Source of the DNA: Acheta domesticus
Lineage: Eukaryota > Arthropoda > Insecta > Orthoptera > Gryllidae
Reading direction: 5' to 3'
DNA: 64,000 nt
NCBI GenBank assembly: GCA_031308135.1
Contig: JAHLJT010000631.1
Coordinates: 146,869,708 to 146,933,707, forward strand
A model generated the notes under the pieces. The model was not told the DNA's origin, did no database searches, and worked only from the letters and a program-made list of their open reading frames with translations. Each line of letters opens with the position of its first letter. Position 1 is the first letter of the stretch. Below, piece after piece: positions 22,011 through 31,491 of this stretch. The translations under genes and the position numbers were made by a program.

Positions 22011-23975
22011 CTTGGAGCTACAGAATGGCACAGACTTTCCCGTATTTCTTTTCTATTTTCTTTGGTCTCGGCTAGCTATTCGGAATTGCCACATACTCAT
22101 GCCAGCTGCCATCTATCGCCACCCAAACTGTATTTTTTGACATTATCTTAAATTTTCGTTTTCCCAATTGTAGAACGGAAATATTATTTCAAGTATATTA
22201 AAGAACAGGAAAACCTGGCAATTTTCTTTGAAAAATTTAGAGCAGTTTTTATGAATATGGTGTTTAAGCGCTACCGTAAATGCGAAAAGTGAATCTCTTT
22301 TTCGCAGGAATCTTTTGTTTTCGAAAAACGTGATTTAAGATAATTTGAAGCACATTAAGTGTTTACAAATTGCTGTAAATGTGCATATCATCGGTGTGTG
22401 AAATTTTTCAAAACATTACATTTCTGCAATTTTTGAAAAAACAAAAAGAACCTACAATAAACTTATGTAATATTAAAGAGTGCAATTTGCACTATGCGTT
22501 TGAAACGTTTGAAGAACAAATTTGGTGCCATTTTTTGAGAAAATAGCGTTTGAGCGTTTATGGAAATGCGGAATTGTGAGCTGGTCTTCACAGAAAACGT
22601 TTGCGTTTTCGAGAAACTTAATATGACAGGGTCATTCCTTATTAAATCAACACAGTTTTACAAGTAAATATTGTGCATTTTAAGTAAAAATGACCATATG
22701 AACCCAATGGGACCATTTTAAACTTTCATCATCTGTTTGGAAACATATAAGGATTATTTTAGAATTTTTTTCAATTTTTTTGAAGATTAGCATTTTGAAA
22801 AAACTCAAAATCAAAATTTTAAATTCAATTTTGAAAAACGTTTTGATCGCAAACCCCATTGAGTTGTATATCATATAAAAGGCCATAAAGAAAGCTGTAA
22901 AATGACATCTGTTCCAGCTCCCTACTTTAATTTGGAGAAGTTCTACATCAATTTAAAAAGTTTCGGGAACCCAATTTTGTAAAATTTTACATGCCTGTAT
23001 TTCACAAATGGGTGGAGATTTTATACTCAAAATTTGTAGTTTTCTGAGTCTTCATTCATACTATCTATGTGTCAAATTTCATCTGAATCTAAAATGGTGA
23101 GGTAAAAAACTGTGTTGATTTAATATGGAATGACTCTGACATTATTTAAAGCACATGCACTCATTAATGCAATAATGTGAACAAATTGCCACTATTGTAA
23201 ATATTAACGACGTGAGAGACAAGTCAAAAAAATTTAGTTTTTGTAATTTTTGAAAATCAGACGAATATAGCAAAATGGCGTTTATATCATCTCATAGAGT
23301 ACATTAGACAATATCCGTACCAACATTTAAAGAAAAACTTTGGAGCCTTTTGGAGAAAATCTTCATTTTGTAATTTTTTTAAATTGCACATCTTGCACGC
23401 AATATTGGGAAAGAACTTTTGAGCAATTTTATTTCCGAAAAATCTCTATCTTTAATTTTGTAATTGTAGGAAGATGCCGAAAAATTCAAACTTTGGCAAT
23501 TTTCAAAAATTCAAAATCGGACTTACGCCACCTTAATAGTGTCTTTTACTTTATTTTAAAAAAATGTAATAAACAAATTCGAAGGTGTTTTTTGAAACAA
23601 ATTTGAAAATCTTTGGGACGCTTTATGTGAAATACCCCTAAATTTTGAAATTTTTCAAAATCTCAAATTTTCGATTACAGCCAAATGTAGAGAGGGTTCT
23701 TCAATTTGGAGAAAATCCGACGCATTGTTTATGCGCCAATGGTGTTTACAGACAGACGGACAGATGGATAGACGGACGTTTTGCTTTCAATAGGTTTTTT
23801 GGTATCAAGAGCCTACAAAACAGGGATTCTGGCTATAGCGCGTGTCAGGGCCCGGAAATGATTTTTTTCTCCCAAAAATTCGCCGGTTTTTCGCGCATCG
23901 TTACATAACTTTCCCTATACTACGTATAATACTGTGTAAAATACTCAGTATATACGTACATATACGGGATAGGAA
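22011..23975 (+). repeat. Family A repeat copy, near full length, with nested MITE
   Basis: All landmarks are present from GCACAGACTTTCCCGTATT through the internal modules, the GACAGACGGACAG tract (23750-23777) and the TATACGTACATATACGGGA terminus at about 23950. Interrupted at 22629-23136 by a MITE. Removing it and one TGACA copy would give the continuous sequence seen at 18619-18640. It forms a head-to-head junction with the next, inverted copy at about 23980. Confidence 0.75.
22629..23136. mobile_element. 508-bp MITE with 31-bp inverted ends and 5-bp duplication
   Basis: The ends are GGGTCATTCCTTATTAAATC and, reverse-complemented, GAGTCATTCCATATTAAATC. The inverted match extends about 31 bp with two mismatches. 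TGACA flanks both sides (22624-22628 and 23137-23141). Uninterrupted family A copies have one ACTTGACATTATTTAAAGCA at this point, which confirms the insertion. No coding region is inside. The superfamily is not clear from these ends. Confidence 0.85.
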
Positions 23976-24820
23976 AAGTGGGTGAAACCAGTTGCTAAAT
24001 TAAGAAAAAATTCCCCTAACATGCGATGTAGCCAAAATCTCTGTTTTGTGGGTCCTTGATACCGAAAAACCAATTGACGGCTGAGTGTCTGCCCGTCTGT
24101 GGTCAACGCTAGCGCCTAAACCGTTCAGGCCGATTTTCTTCAAAATTCGTATTCACCAATCGAACAGAATGAACTCCTGGTCATTGGAGTTACAAACGGA
24201 TATTTTCATTTTGTGTATACACACATGAAGCCTCTAAAACGTTTACAAAATTTTCTCAAATATGGCACAAAATGTTTGGTCAAACTCTGTTTTGGAATAG
24301 AGTTAAGAATGCTTAAGAGACTGGTGGTGGTCTTATGTCCTTCAAAACCACAGATTTTTTGAAAATTAAAAAAGGGCACTTTTTGGGGTGCCGTCAGTCC
24401 GTCTGTGAACACCACTAGCATTTAAACAATAAGTTCGATTATTTTTCCAAATTGAAGAAATCCTGGTCCATCTGAATCTATTCGAAGCGTTTTTGAAAAA
24501 CATTATTCATAATTTGGGGGGTTCTTTATAAGTAGCCCTCGGATATTTTCGAAATTTTCTCAAAAACTGGTCCAAATGTTTTTTTTAAATTTCTTGTAAG
24601 AACATAGTAAAATACACCTATGAAGGTGGAGTTGATCTGACCTTCAGGCAGGGACCGAAAAGGTATTGAATACCGGTAAAATACCGGTATTTTTCATACC
24701 GGTATAAAATACCTTTATTCTTTTATACCGGTAAAATACCTTTATAGGACGTCTATACCGGTATGGACGTCCATAAAGGTTATACCGGTATTATACCGGT
24801 ATTTTCAATGGAAATAGCAT

Positions 24821-25095
24821 CGCGTTCGCGCTCCCACACGCGCGTTCGTGCCACCACGCGCGCGTTTGCGCCCTTACACCGCGCGCGCGACCCCCCACGC
24901 GCGTTCGCGCTCCCACACGCGCGCGCGACCCTACACGCGCGTTCGCGCCCCGACACGAGCGTACGCGCTCCCACACGCGCGTTCGCGGCCCCACAACCGC
25001 GTTCGTGCCCCTCGCGTGCGTTCGCGCTCCCACGCGCGCATTCGCGCCTCCATGCGTGCGTTCGCGCCACCACACGCGCGTTTGCGCCCCCACGA
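24821..25095 (+). repeat. GC-rich minisatellite of about 18 bp (CACGCGCGTTCGCGCYCC)
   Basis: About 14-15 imperfect units of CACGCGCGTTCGCGCYCC form the core of the hAT-like element. The frames across it on both strands (ARSRPHTR- and RVVARTHA-like peptides) are repeat translations, not genes. CpG content is extreme compared with the AT-rich surroundings. Confidence 0.9.
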
Positions 25096-25099
25096 CAAA

Positions 25100-25160
25100 A
25101 ATATGCCACCGTTGAGACTCGAACCCTTGGACCTCCGGTCAGAAACTCTGCGGAGTCTAT
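25100..25160 (-). other. tRNA 3'-half-like sequence inside the hAT-like element
   Basis: On the minus strand it reads CTGACCGGAGGTCCAAGGG followed by GTTCGAGTCTCAACGG: an anticodon-arm-like segment plus a B-box-like GGTTCGAGTCT. It resembles the tRNA-like segment at 9965-10050. No 5' half with a convincing A box is present, so it is not a tRNA gene. Confidence 0.45.
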
Positions 25161-25930
25161 AATTGTTCCTCAGCGTAAAAAGTCAGATTGTTTCCCTTCG
25201 AAACCTGTTAATTCTACTGGAATACCGGTATTTTCATTTTTTCATGAGAAAATACCGGTATTTTCATGAGAAAACGGCTCTAAATAGATATAGAAAATAC
25301 CTCTAAATAGAGGTATTTTACCGGTATAGACGTCGAATAAAGGTAAAATACCTCTAAAAATACCGGTATTTGACGTCTTATACCGGTATTTTAAGGTATT
25401 TTGAATAAAAGTATATAAGTAATAAAGGTAAAGGTATAGAGGTAAAGGTATTTCTATACCGGTATAAATACCTTTACCCCTATTATTTCGGTATTCGGTC
25501 CCTGCTTTCAGGGTTATCTCTGTATTTTCGAAAATTTCAAAATTTTGAATTTTTTCAGCGAATTTCAACAACTTCAAAATTGAAGGTAGAGAATTTTCCT
25601 CTAAATAACATTTGTTTTCCATAGTGAGTCCTTACGTTAAAGTCATGAACATATTTTTGAAAATTTTAGTAGTTTTCGCGCAATATGTGCAATTTTAAAT
25701 TAACTACGAAAACAAGATTTTCTCAAAAACGGCTCCAAATTTTTCTGTAAACTTTTGGTAAGGGTGCTCTATGAGATGACATAAACATCATGCTGCTCTT
25801 TTGTTTGCTTTTTACAAAATAAAAAAAATGTTTTTTGACTTCTCTCACGTTGTTAATATTTACATTGGCGACGTTTTGCTCACAATATATTGAAATATAC
25901 CATTCTCAACGTCTCATCAAAAGCGTGGTT

Positions 25931-26170
25931 GTAATCATGTCCTGTTCCAAATTTATTAAGATTTGGGCGCCAGAAACAGGTTACATGAATTACTATCAAA
26001 GTTTTTCTATCTGATTTTAACAAATTTATCTAAACATCCAGCTAGCTTGGGTCGATGGGTCCGGATACAAATACTCGCTATCGCCACGATAGCCGATTAC
26101 CTGATCTGCCAACTATACAGTATGGCGTGGAATCTGAAATGTAATAATTATGCTACCAACTAATTGAAAA
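25931..26170. other. Unassigned DNA
   Basis: Nothing recognisable; AT-rich with short frames only. Confidence 0.35.
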
Positions 26171-27085
26171 TTATGATTGACAAATGAAAACAAAATTCAA
26201 CAATTTATTTAACTTTAAATTAAAAACAATAAATTTGATGGTCATGACCCTTTTTGAATAAATTGTCTCTTTTATACTGCAGTATTTTTTTTTACCGTTT
26301 TTGCATGCCAACGCTCCGTGGTCGCTTCTCACTTGGCCGTTGTTAATTCCAATTTCCGCTTCTTTCTTCGTTCTTGCGCCGCTGCTGACACGTCCAGTCC
26401 ACACTGCCTCAACTATTTGTTAGTTCCTATCCGACGCTCCCCGGTTCCTAGTCTCTCCCACTGGTTATGTAAACTATTGAGGTCCAACTGCAATGTCCGA
26501 AAATCGGAACACGTCTGCCGCGAAATCACTTCTGGTAACTTATTTACAAAGTCCGGAAACAAACTATCACTTCTCGCACAAGAAAACTATACAAGTCTCA
26601 CTTTCCCACTATATTGTCTACAACGATCTTTACGCTACGGCATCCAGAGAGAGAATGTTCGATCTATACTCCACGACACCCAGAGACGGAATGTGCGATC
26701 TTCACTCCACGACACCCAAAGTCGGAATGTTCTATTTAATGCGTTTTTGAACCCATTATGGCTCGGTAAGCGTCCATCCTTCTATTTTTTTAAAAACACG
26801 GCGGCAACATTAGACTATCTGATCTTTTATAGCCAACCCGTGCGTCTCTTACACATCCGAGTAGCCGTGACTTCCGTCAGTCATTCGTTTTTGCACCAAT
26901 TATATCTTAGGTTCTTCAGCCCTCTAGCCGGCGTCCTGACGTCATCAAGGCCCGTGAATAGTTTGTTGACCTTGCCAACCTCCGCGCCGTCGTTGCTAAG
27001 TCCATCTACCGCCATATTGTATCCCCATTTATCTACCCCATGTATAGCTAACATCATTAAATAAAACCTATCATATTCTGGTATA
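26171..27085. other. Unclassified block, possibly LTR-like, with 36-bp tandem repeats
   Basis: Composition differs from the flanking family A. A 248-codon plus frame (26318-27064) has no recognisable domain. At 26641-26735 a 36-bp unit containing GAATGT(T/G)CGATCT and CTCCACGACACCCA is repeated about 2.5 times. An AATAAA signal lies at about 27058-27063. This could be part of an LTR or a transposon, but I see no paired copy. Confidence 0.35.
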
Positions 27086-28205
27086 TCACAATATTTAGGA
27101 GTACATGTGCCTTAAATAATGTCATGTAATGTTTCTCGAACATTCAATCGTTTTATGTGAAAACTAGCTCAAAATTCCGCCTTTTAGAAACGCTCAAACG
27201 TTATTTTCTCATAAATGGCTAGAATTTTTTTCTTCAAACTTTTCGAACGAATAGTGCAAATTGCACTCTTTAATAAGACATAAAGTGTATATTGGACTAT
27301 TTTTTTGTTTTTTCAAAATTTACACATATTACAATTTTTTTTTCAAACATCTGTCACACCGTTAATGTGCGTATTTCTAGCAATTTGTAAACACTATTGT
27401 GAGTAAATTCACTAGTGTTTTTGAGTTGATGTACTTCAAATTATACAGGATGTCCGTGGAGGAAACGTCGAAACTTGGAAAATAAGCTCTTGAGACAATT
27501 CTATGCATATTTTGTTTAATAAACTACGTGGATATGAATGGATAAACCGCAATAAGAACTCAAAAGTTGGTTTGAAAAATTGATTTCTAGGCACAAATTT
27601 GCACTATAGAAGCATAGAAACACTCTAGAAACATGTAAATTGTCTATTATTTACAAAAGAAATGAACATATTTGTTCAGAAAGAAAAATTAGGCGAGAAA
27701 TAAAAAAGCACTCAATTTACACAATTCGACTGTTTTTTATTTCTCGCTTAATTTTCTGTATGAGCAAATATATTAATTTATTTTGTAAATAATTAACAAT
27801 TTACATGTTTCTGGAGTTTCAATGCTTCCATAATGCATATTTTTGCCTCAAAATCATTTTTTCAAACCAAATTTTGAGTGCTAATAGCGGCTCAACCATT
27901 CCGAATATCCACGTTGTTTATTAGATAAAATACGCTTAGAATTGTCTTAAGAGCTTATTTTCGAAGTTTAGACGTTTCCTCCCCGGACACTCTGTATATA
28001 ATTATGTTTTTCGAAAAATCAAAAATTTTCTGTGAGAAAGAGCTTCATGTTTCGAGTTTACAAACGAGCAATTTACAAACGATTTAGCGCTCAAACGCCT
28101 TTTTGTTAAAACGGCTCTAAATTTTTGAGAAAAAAACAACAACAAAAGAAATAGAAAAGTAATATGAAAATGTCTGTGCTATTCTGTAGTACTACTTGTT
28201 TCTTG
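27086..28205 (-). repeat. Family A repeat copy, inverted, with nested mariner MITE
   Basis: Complements of family A modules are present: ATGTAATGTTTCTCGAACAT, TTTTCTCATAAATGGCT, AGTGCAAATTGCACTCTTTA and TGTTGTGAGTAAATTC-like sequence. The repeat continues after the MITE with AAAATTTTCTGTGAGAAAGA and ends near 28200 in CTGTGCTATTCTGTAGTAC, the complement of the family A start. Confidence 0.7.
27446..27994. mobile_element. Palindromic mariner-like MITE, copy 1
   Basis: The 549-bp element is flanked by TA (27444-27445 and 27995-27996). Its ends are CAGGATGTCCGTGGAGGAAA and the complement of TTTCCTCCCCGGACACTCTG. Almost the whole element is one inverted repeat: the left half (ACGTCGAAACTTGG, AGACAATTCTATGCATATTT, TTACAAAAGAAATGAACATA) recurs complemented in the right half. 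TA duplication and fold-back structure fit a Tc1/mariner-type MITE. Confidence 0.85.
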
Positions 28206-28830
28206 TATATATTTCAGAATCGAAATATTGTAAAGCTATATAATAATTTGAGAATCTCTATGAGTTGCTTGTTACAAAGAATTACGTACGTGGAGTTAGC
28301 AGAAGGGGAACTATTAGAGAGTGGAATAAAGTAAAGTACTACAGAGTTGAAAATATAATTTAATACAAGTGTTTATGTATACATTAACACACTGACTTAC
28401 TAGACTAAAACAATATGTTAATTGTATGTTTCATTTTGTAAGAATGTTTTTTGCATTTGTGAAAGGAAGTCAATCATGTCAATCAAATACCATTGTTTAT
28501 ATTTTGTTCTGACGTCAATGTTCGCCAGAACGATCATTACTCTTGTGTTTGGCTGTGAATATATTTGATAACTGATTTCATTTTATTATTATATTTGTAT
28601 TATACAATTAATTATGTTGTAAGTTTTTTATATTGCCAAAGGTATAAAAATGGAAGTTCAATATATATCCAATTCATATGAGGTGTGATGTTAGATTTTA
28701 TTGTGATAATGTCCAAACGCAAATGTGAATAATATTCACAAAACTCACAAAAAATATATCTTCAAAATTATTATTTCATTGGCTTCCACTTTATTCTGAG
28801 ATTGATAGAAATGCTTACATCTCGGCAATA
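28206..28830. other. Unassigned AT-rich DNA
   Basis: No frame, repeat terminus or RNA gene recognised. Confidence 0.35.
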
Positions 28831-28832
28831 TA

Positions 28833-29567
28833 CAGTATGTCCGGGGAGGAAACGTCGAAACTTTGAAAATAAGCTCTTAAGACAATTTTAAGCATATTTT
28901 GTCTAATAAACTACTTGGATAGAACATGCTTCACGGCTAGCTGCCGTTGAGTAGTCTCTTCCTCTGTGAAACACCGTCACTGCCTTGCTTGGTGCAACAT
29001 CGTAGCATAACTGAAGCTTACTTAGTGCATCGGGTGTACGAACCTACAAAGTCATATTGTTACGTATTGTTCAGGACTCATCAGACAGGATTTCAGTCTG
29101 TGACGCTGTAGAAATTACTTGGATATTTCGAATAGCTGCGCCACAATAAGCACTTAAAATGTTGGTTTGAAAAAATTATTTGTAGACAAAAAAATTGCAT
29201 CGCAAAAGCGTAGAAACTCTTCAGAATGAATGTATTTGTTCAGAAAGAAAAATTAAGGGAGAAATAAAAAAAAATTACACCCAATTTACACAATTCTACT
29301 GCTTTTTTTATTTCGGGGATAATTTTTCTTTCTGAACAAATAAATGTATTTCTTTTGTAAATAATAAACAATTTACATATTTTTGGAATATTTCTAAGCT
29401 CCTGCAATGCAAATTTTTGCCTAGAAAGCATTTCTTCAAACCAACTTTTACGTGCTTCTTGCGGCGGTGCCATTCAGAAGATCCAAGCGTTTATTACACA
29501 AAATATACTTAAAATTGTCTTAAGAGCTTAGTTTCGAATTTTCGACGTTTCCTCCCCGGACAGCCTA
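28833..29567. mobile_element. Palindromic mariner-like MITE, copy 2, interrupted
   Basis: It is the same element as 27446-27994: CAGTATGTCCGGGGAGGAAA at the left and TTTCCTCCCCGGACAGCC at the right, again flanked by TA at 28831-28832. The right terminus has decayed, so its exact end is uncertain. A 195-bp segment at 28921-29115 has no counterpart in copy 1. Confidence 0.8.
28921..29115. mobile_element. 195-bp insertion of unknown type with 9-bp duplication
   Basis: TACTTGGAT occurs at 28912-28920 and 29116-29124, on either side of the insert. Copy 1 of the MITE has one TACGTGGAT at the corresponding place. The insert begins AGAACATGCTTCACGG and ends GTCTGTGACGCTGTAGAAAT. No inverted ends, poly(A) tail, A/B box or open frame is visible, so the class is undetermined. 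Confidence 0.75.
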
Positions 29568-29795
29568 CATACGAGTAAATGAAAAATTACAGGTGAGGAT
29601 GAAACGGTAAAGATTGCTTTGGAGACTCAAATCAAGAACCGAAGACTTCAATTACATTCATCCCTTCAGCGAAGATAGATACTACGTTGATTAATTTAGG
29701 GATCTCCATCTTTTGAAGTCAAGAAGTGCAAACATAAATATTGACTAAGCGTGCGGACACTTGTGCCGAAACGAAACAACGATCCTCCTTCGGCC

Positions 29796-30176
29796 TCACG
29801 TTTTGTCCTTCTCCTCCCCAAACAGGTCGAGGTTCTCCGCCAACTCCCTGCGTCCGAAGCGATGGTCCTGGTCCTTGAGGAGGCGCGAGAGGTTGTCCCT
29901 GAGCCAGAAGTCCATCATGTCTCCGAACATGGGGAATCCGCCGTAGAAGTCGTCGTCTCCGAAGGCTGCCCCGTCGCCGGTGGGCGCGTCGGGGCCGTCG
30001 GGAGCGTCGGCGTTGGCGCGTTCGGCCGCGTCCTCGGGGCCCCGGGCGAGGGCCGCCAGCTGCCTGACCCGCTCGCGCAGGGCGTCGGGCGGCGGCGCGG
30101 CCAGCAGGAGCAGCGTCAGCACCAGCGCCACGCACACGGCGGCCGCCGCCAGCACGGAGCGCGCCCGCGGCGCCAT
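29796..30176 (-). CDS. Hypothetical single-anchor or secreted protein, 126 aa
   Basis: I do not recognise a family. From the start chosen (30174-30176 is CAT on plus; +4 base G), residues 8-27 form a strongly hydrophobic run (VLAAAAVCVALVLTLLLLAA) after a basic MAPRAR start, as in a signal peptide or signal anchor. Residues 28-72 are Ala/Asp/Pro-rich. Residues 74-100 (GDDDFYGGFPMFGDMMDFW, LRDNLSRLL) are acidic-aromatic and look constrained rather than compositional. Residues 106-110 are RFGRR, an amidation-plus-dibasic pattern used in neuropeptide precursors, though one site proves nothing. The TGA stop at 29796-29798 overlaps GTGAGG, which could instead be a splice donor, so this may be only a first exon. 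The frame is also open upstream to 30350. It lies in a CpG-dense island, which supports a real host exon. Confidence 0.45.
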   Translation of the reverse strand: MAPRARSVLAAAAVCVALVLTLLLLAAPPPDALRERVRQLAALARGPEDAAERANADAPDGPDAPTGDGAAFGDDDFYGGFPMFGDMMDFWLRDNLSRLLKDQDHRFGRRELAENLDLFGEEKDKT

Positions 30177-30345
30177 GCGTGGCCCTGCGTCGCCCTGCAC
30201 TGCCCCGCACTGCCTCGCGCCGCCCGCCGCCCGCCGCCCGCCCCGCGCCACCGGTCGATGGCCTCGACGCGACGTGTTGGACGGCGCGCAATCGAATCGC
30301 CCGCACCCCCACCCCCGCGACGGTAACCATGCCGCCCCACCGACC
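29800..30345. promoter_or_regulatory. CpG-dense island around the 126-aa frame
   Basis: GC content rises sharply between about 29960 and 30340, with very frequent CGCC/GGCG/CGCG. The sequence drops to AT-rich immediately after 30350. In an otherwise AT-rich, CpG-poor window this suggests a protected promoter and first-exon region, most plausibly transcribed on the minus strand. No TATA box or initiator is convincing. Confidence 0.5.
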
Positions 30346-30674
30346 GACATGAGGCTATTCCCTTGCCCTCATTATCAGCTATTGACGTTCTATCCCACGC
30401 AGGGTTTACAGCAGTGTGTGTGTGTGTTGTAACATAAACAAATCAGAAAATCCCGTAAGTTTGTGGCATTGTGAACTGTAAATTACTGTAGACCGCTACA
30501 GACACAAGATTCAAATATTTTATAATCCAACAGTTATGAAATTATTTCATATACAATCATTTGTAATAACACGTTTTTATCCACTCTCAGTACTAATGAC
30601 ACATGAACTTGCGCTTACGAATTTCGTTTTATAAGGGTACAAGCTGGCGAGTAAATTGATGTTTAGAGTAATTC
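30346..30674. other. Unassigned DNA upstream of the CpG island frame
   Basis: AT-rich sequence with a short (GT)n run at about 30415-30430. Nothing else is recognised. Confidence 0.35.
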
Positions 30675-31133
30675 TTGACATTTTTGTTACATTTTTGTCA
30701 CATTTTTAGTTTTATATTTCCATTGACGCACTTGGCTCTAACACATCGTAGTTTAAAAATTCCATTTGGAAAACACATAATACTGTTTTTGGTATTCTTT
30801 TCATTAATAACTAGTGAATCCGGCAATACTTCGCTATTGCAATGTATTACATTTCACACGCTACTGGTCACGTCATTGTTAATCACGTTTTACGCTACGT
30901 TTTATTCTGCACAAGTTTTAACAGATGAAATATTTTGTCGCCGATTTGCTCTATGTCCTTGTTTCGACAAGGTTGTCAAGTATCCTATTGTTAAACGTTT
31001 CTCTCTGAAGTTTTGGCTTGCATTTGCTCTGATACTGTCTGGGAGAAATTTGATTTACTTGTTCGTGATAACGTTCCTTCCGGCCGACATTTCACAATCG
31101 TGGAGGCAGAATTTGAAGCAAGGACATGCTTAA
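30675..31133 (+). CDS. Doubtful 152-codon hydrophobic frame
   Basis: The frame encodes several hydrophobic runs, for example HIILFLVFFSLIT at residues 34-46 and TLLVTSLLITFYATFYSAQ at about 62-80. The second resembles, by eye, the transmembrane segment of insect ionotropic receptors (pattern -LL-SLL---YSA-), but the sequence after it does not follow that family. There is no good start context, no introns can be defined, and composition is AT-rich like the neighbours. It may be a chance frame or a decayed exon. Confidence 0.15.
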   Translation: MTFLLHFCHIFSFIFPLTHLALTHRSLKIPFGKHIILFLVFFSLITSESGNTSLLQCITFHTLLVTSLLITFYATFYSAQVLTDEIFCRRFALCPCFDKVVKYPIVKRFSLKFWLAFALILSGRNLIYLFVITFLPADISQSWRQNLKQGHA

Positions 31134-31490
31134 TACTTGAGGGTGCGGTGGATTGCGTAGAGCTTCTGTTCAGGGGCGTTTGAGTCGGCAAAAATACATA
31201 AAATCATTAACGCGCGTCTATATGCAAACACATACTCACATTCCCATTGCACTATCTCTCTATTCTTAGCGTAAGTGAAAGCAACAAGTTCACATAGTTT
31301 TATCGCAATCGGATGAACGGTATGGCAGCACGTAAAATACGAACAAACAAACCAACATTGTTTCTTATATATTAGATTGGGCATTGAAACTTATATATAA
31401 TGATAATAATTACAAAAGTGTTTTAATATAAAGGTTGTCTTTCATTCACAGTTTCTTATTTCACGATGTCAAGAAGATTGGTTTATTTTC
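31134..31490. other. Possible non-LTR retrotransposon 3' fragment
   Basis: TTTTATCGCAATCGGATGAA, CGGTATGGCAGCACGTAAAA, TACGAACAAACAAACC and TATATATTAGATT occur in order at about 31295-31378. This pattern resembles the 3' ends of some RTE-type LINE copies in insects as I recall them. No coding part is visible. Confidence 0.25.
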
Positions 31491-31491
31491 A

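Larger units (their letters stand above)
24649..25504. mobile_element. hAT-like non-autonomous element with ACCGGTA repeats
   Basis: The 856-bp insertion has ends CAGGGACCGAA and TTCGGTCCCTG, an 11-bp inverted repeat. Flanks are CCTTCAGG (24641-24648) and CTTTCAGG (25505-25512), 7 of 8 bases alike. CAGGG termini with an 8-bp duplication are characteristic of hAT elements. The subterminal 150-300 bp on each side are packed with the palindrome TACCGGTA and with ACCTTTA/TAAAGGT variants. The core is a GC-rich minisatellite. No transposase is present. Confidence 0.8.
23980..25930 (-). repeat. Family A repeat copy, inverted, with nested hAT-like element
   Basis: Read on the minus strand it has the usual order. 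Visible on plus as complements are AAATTCCCCTAACATGCGATG, a CTGCCCGTCTG tract near 24090, and a second CCGTCAGTCCGTCTG near 24393-24410. These show that two 3' ends are joined here. It is interrupted at 24649-25504. Past 25505 it continues with GAATTTTTTCAGCG, CAATATGTGCAATTTTA and TCTCTCACGTTGTTAA. Confidence 0.7.

Noticed and set aside
24763..25269. Arg/Ala/His-rich frames on both strands
   Set aside because: They follow from the 18-bp GC-rich minisatellite inside the hAT-like element.
26318..27064. 248-codon frame as a possible gene
   Set aside because: No recognisable domain, spans a 36-bp tandem repeat and probably a repeat-derived block.
29719..30432. Several long overlapping frames in other phases of the CpG island (for example 29751-30326 plus, 29980-30432 plus)
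   Set aside because: Low stop density is expected at this GC content; only the 126-codon minus frame has a hydrophobic leader and a non-compositional C-terminal part.
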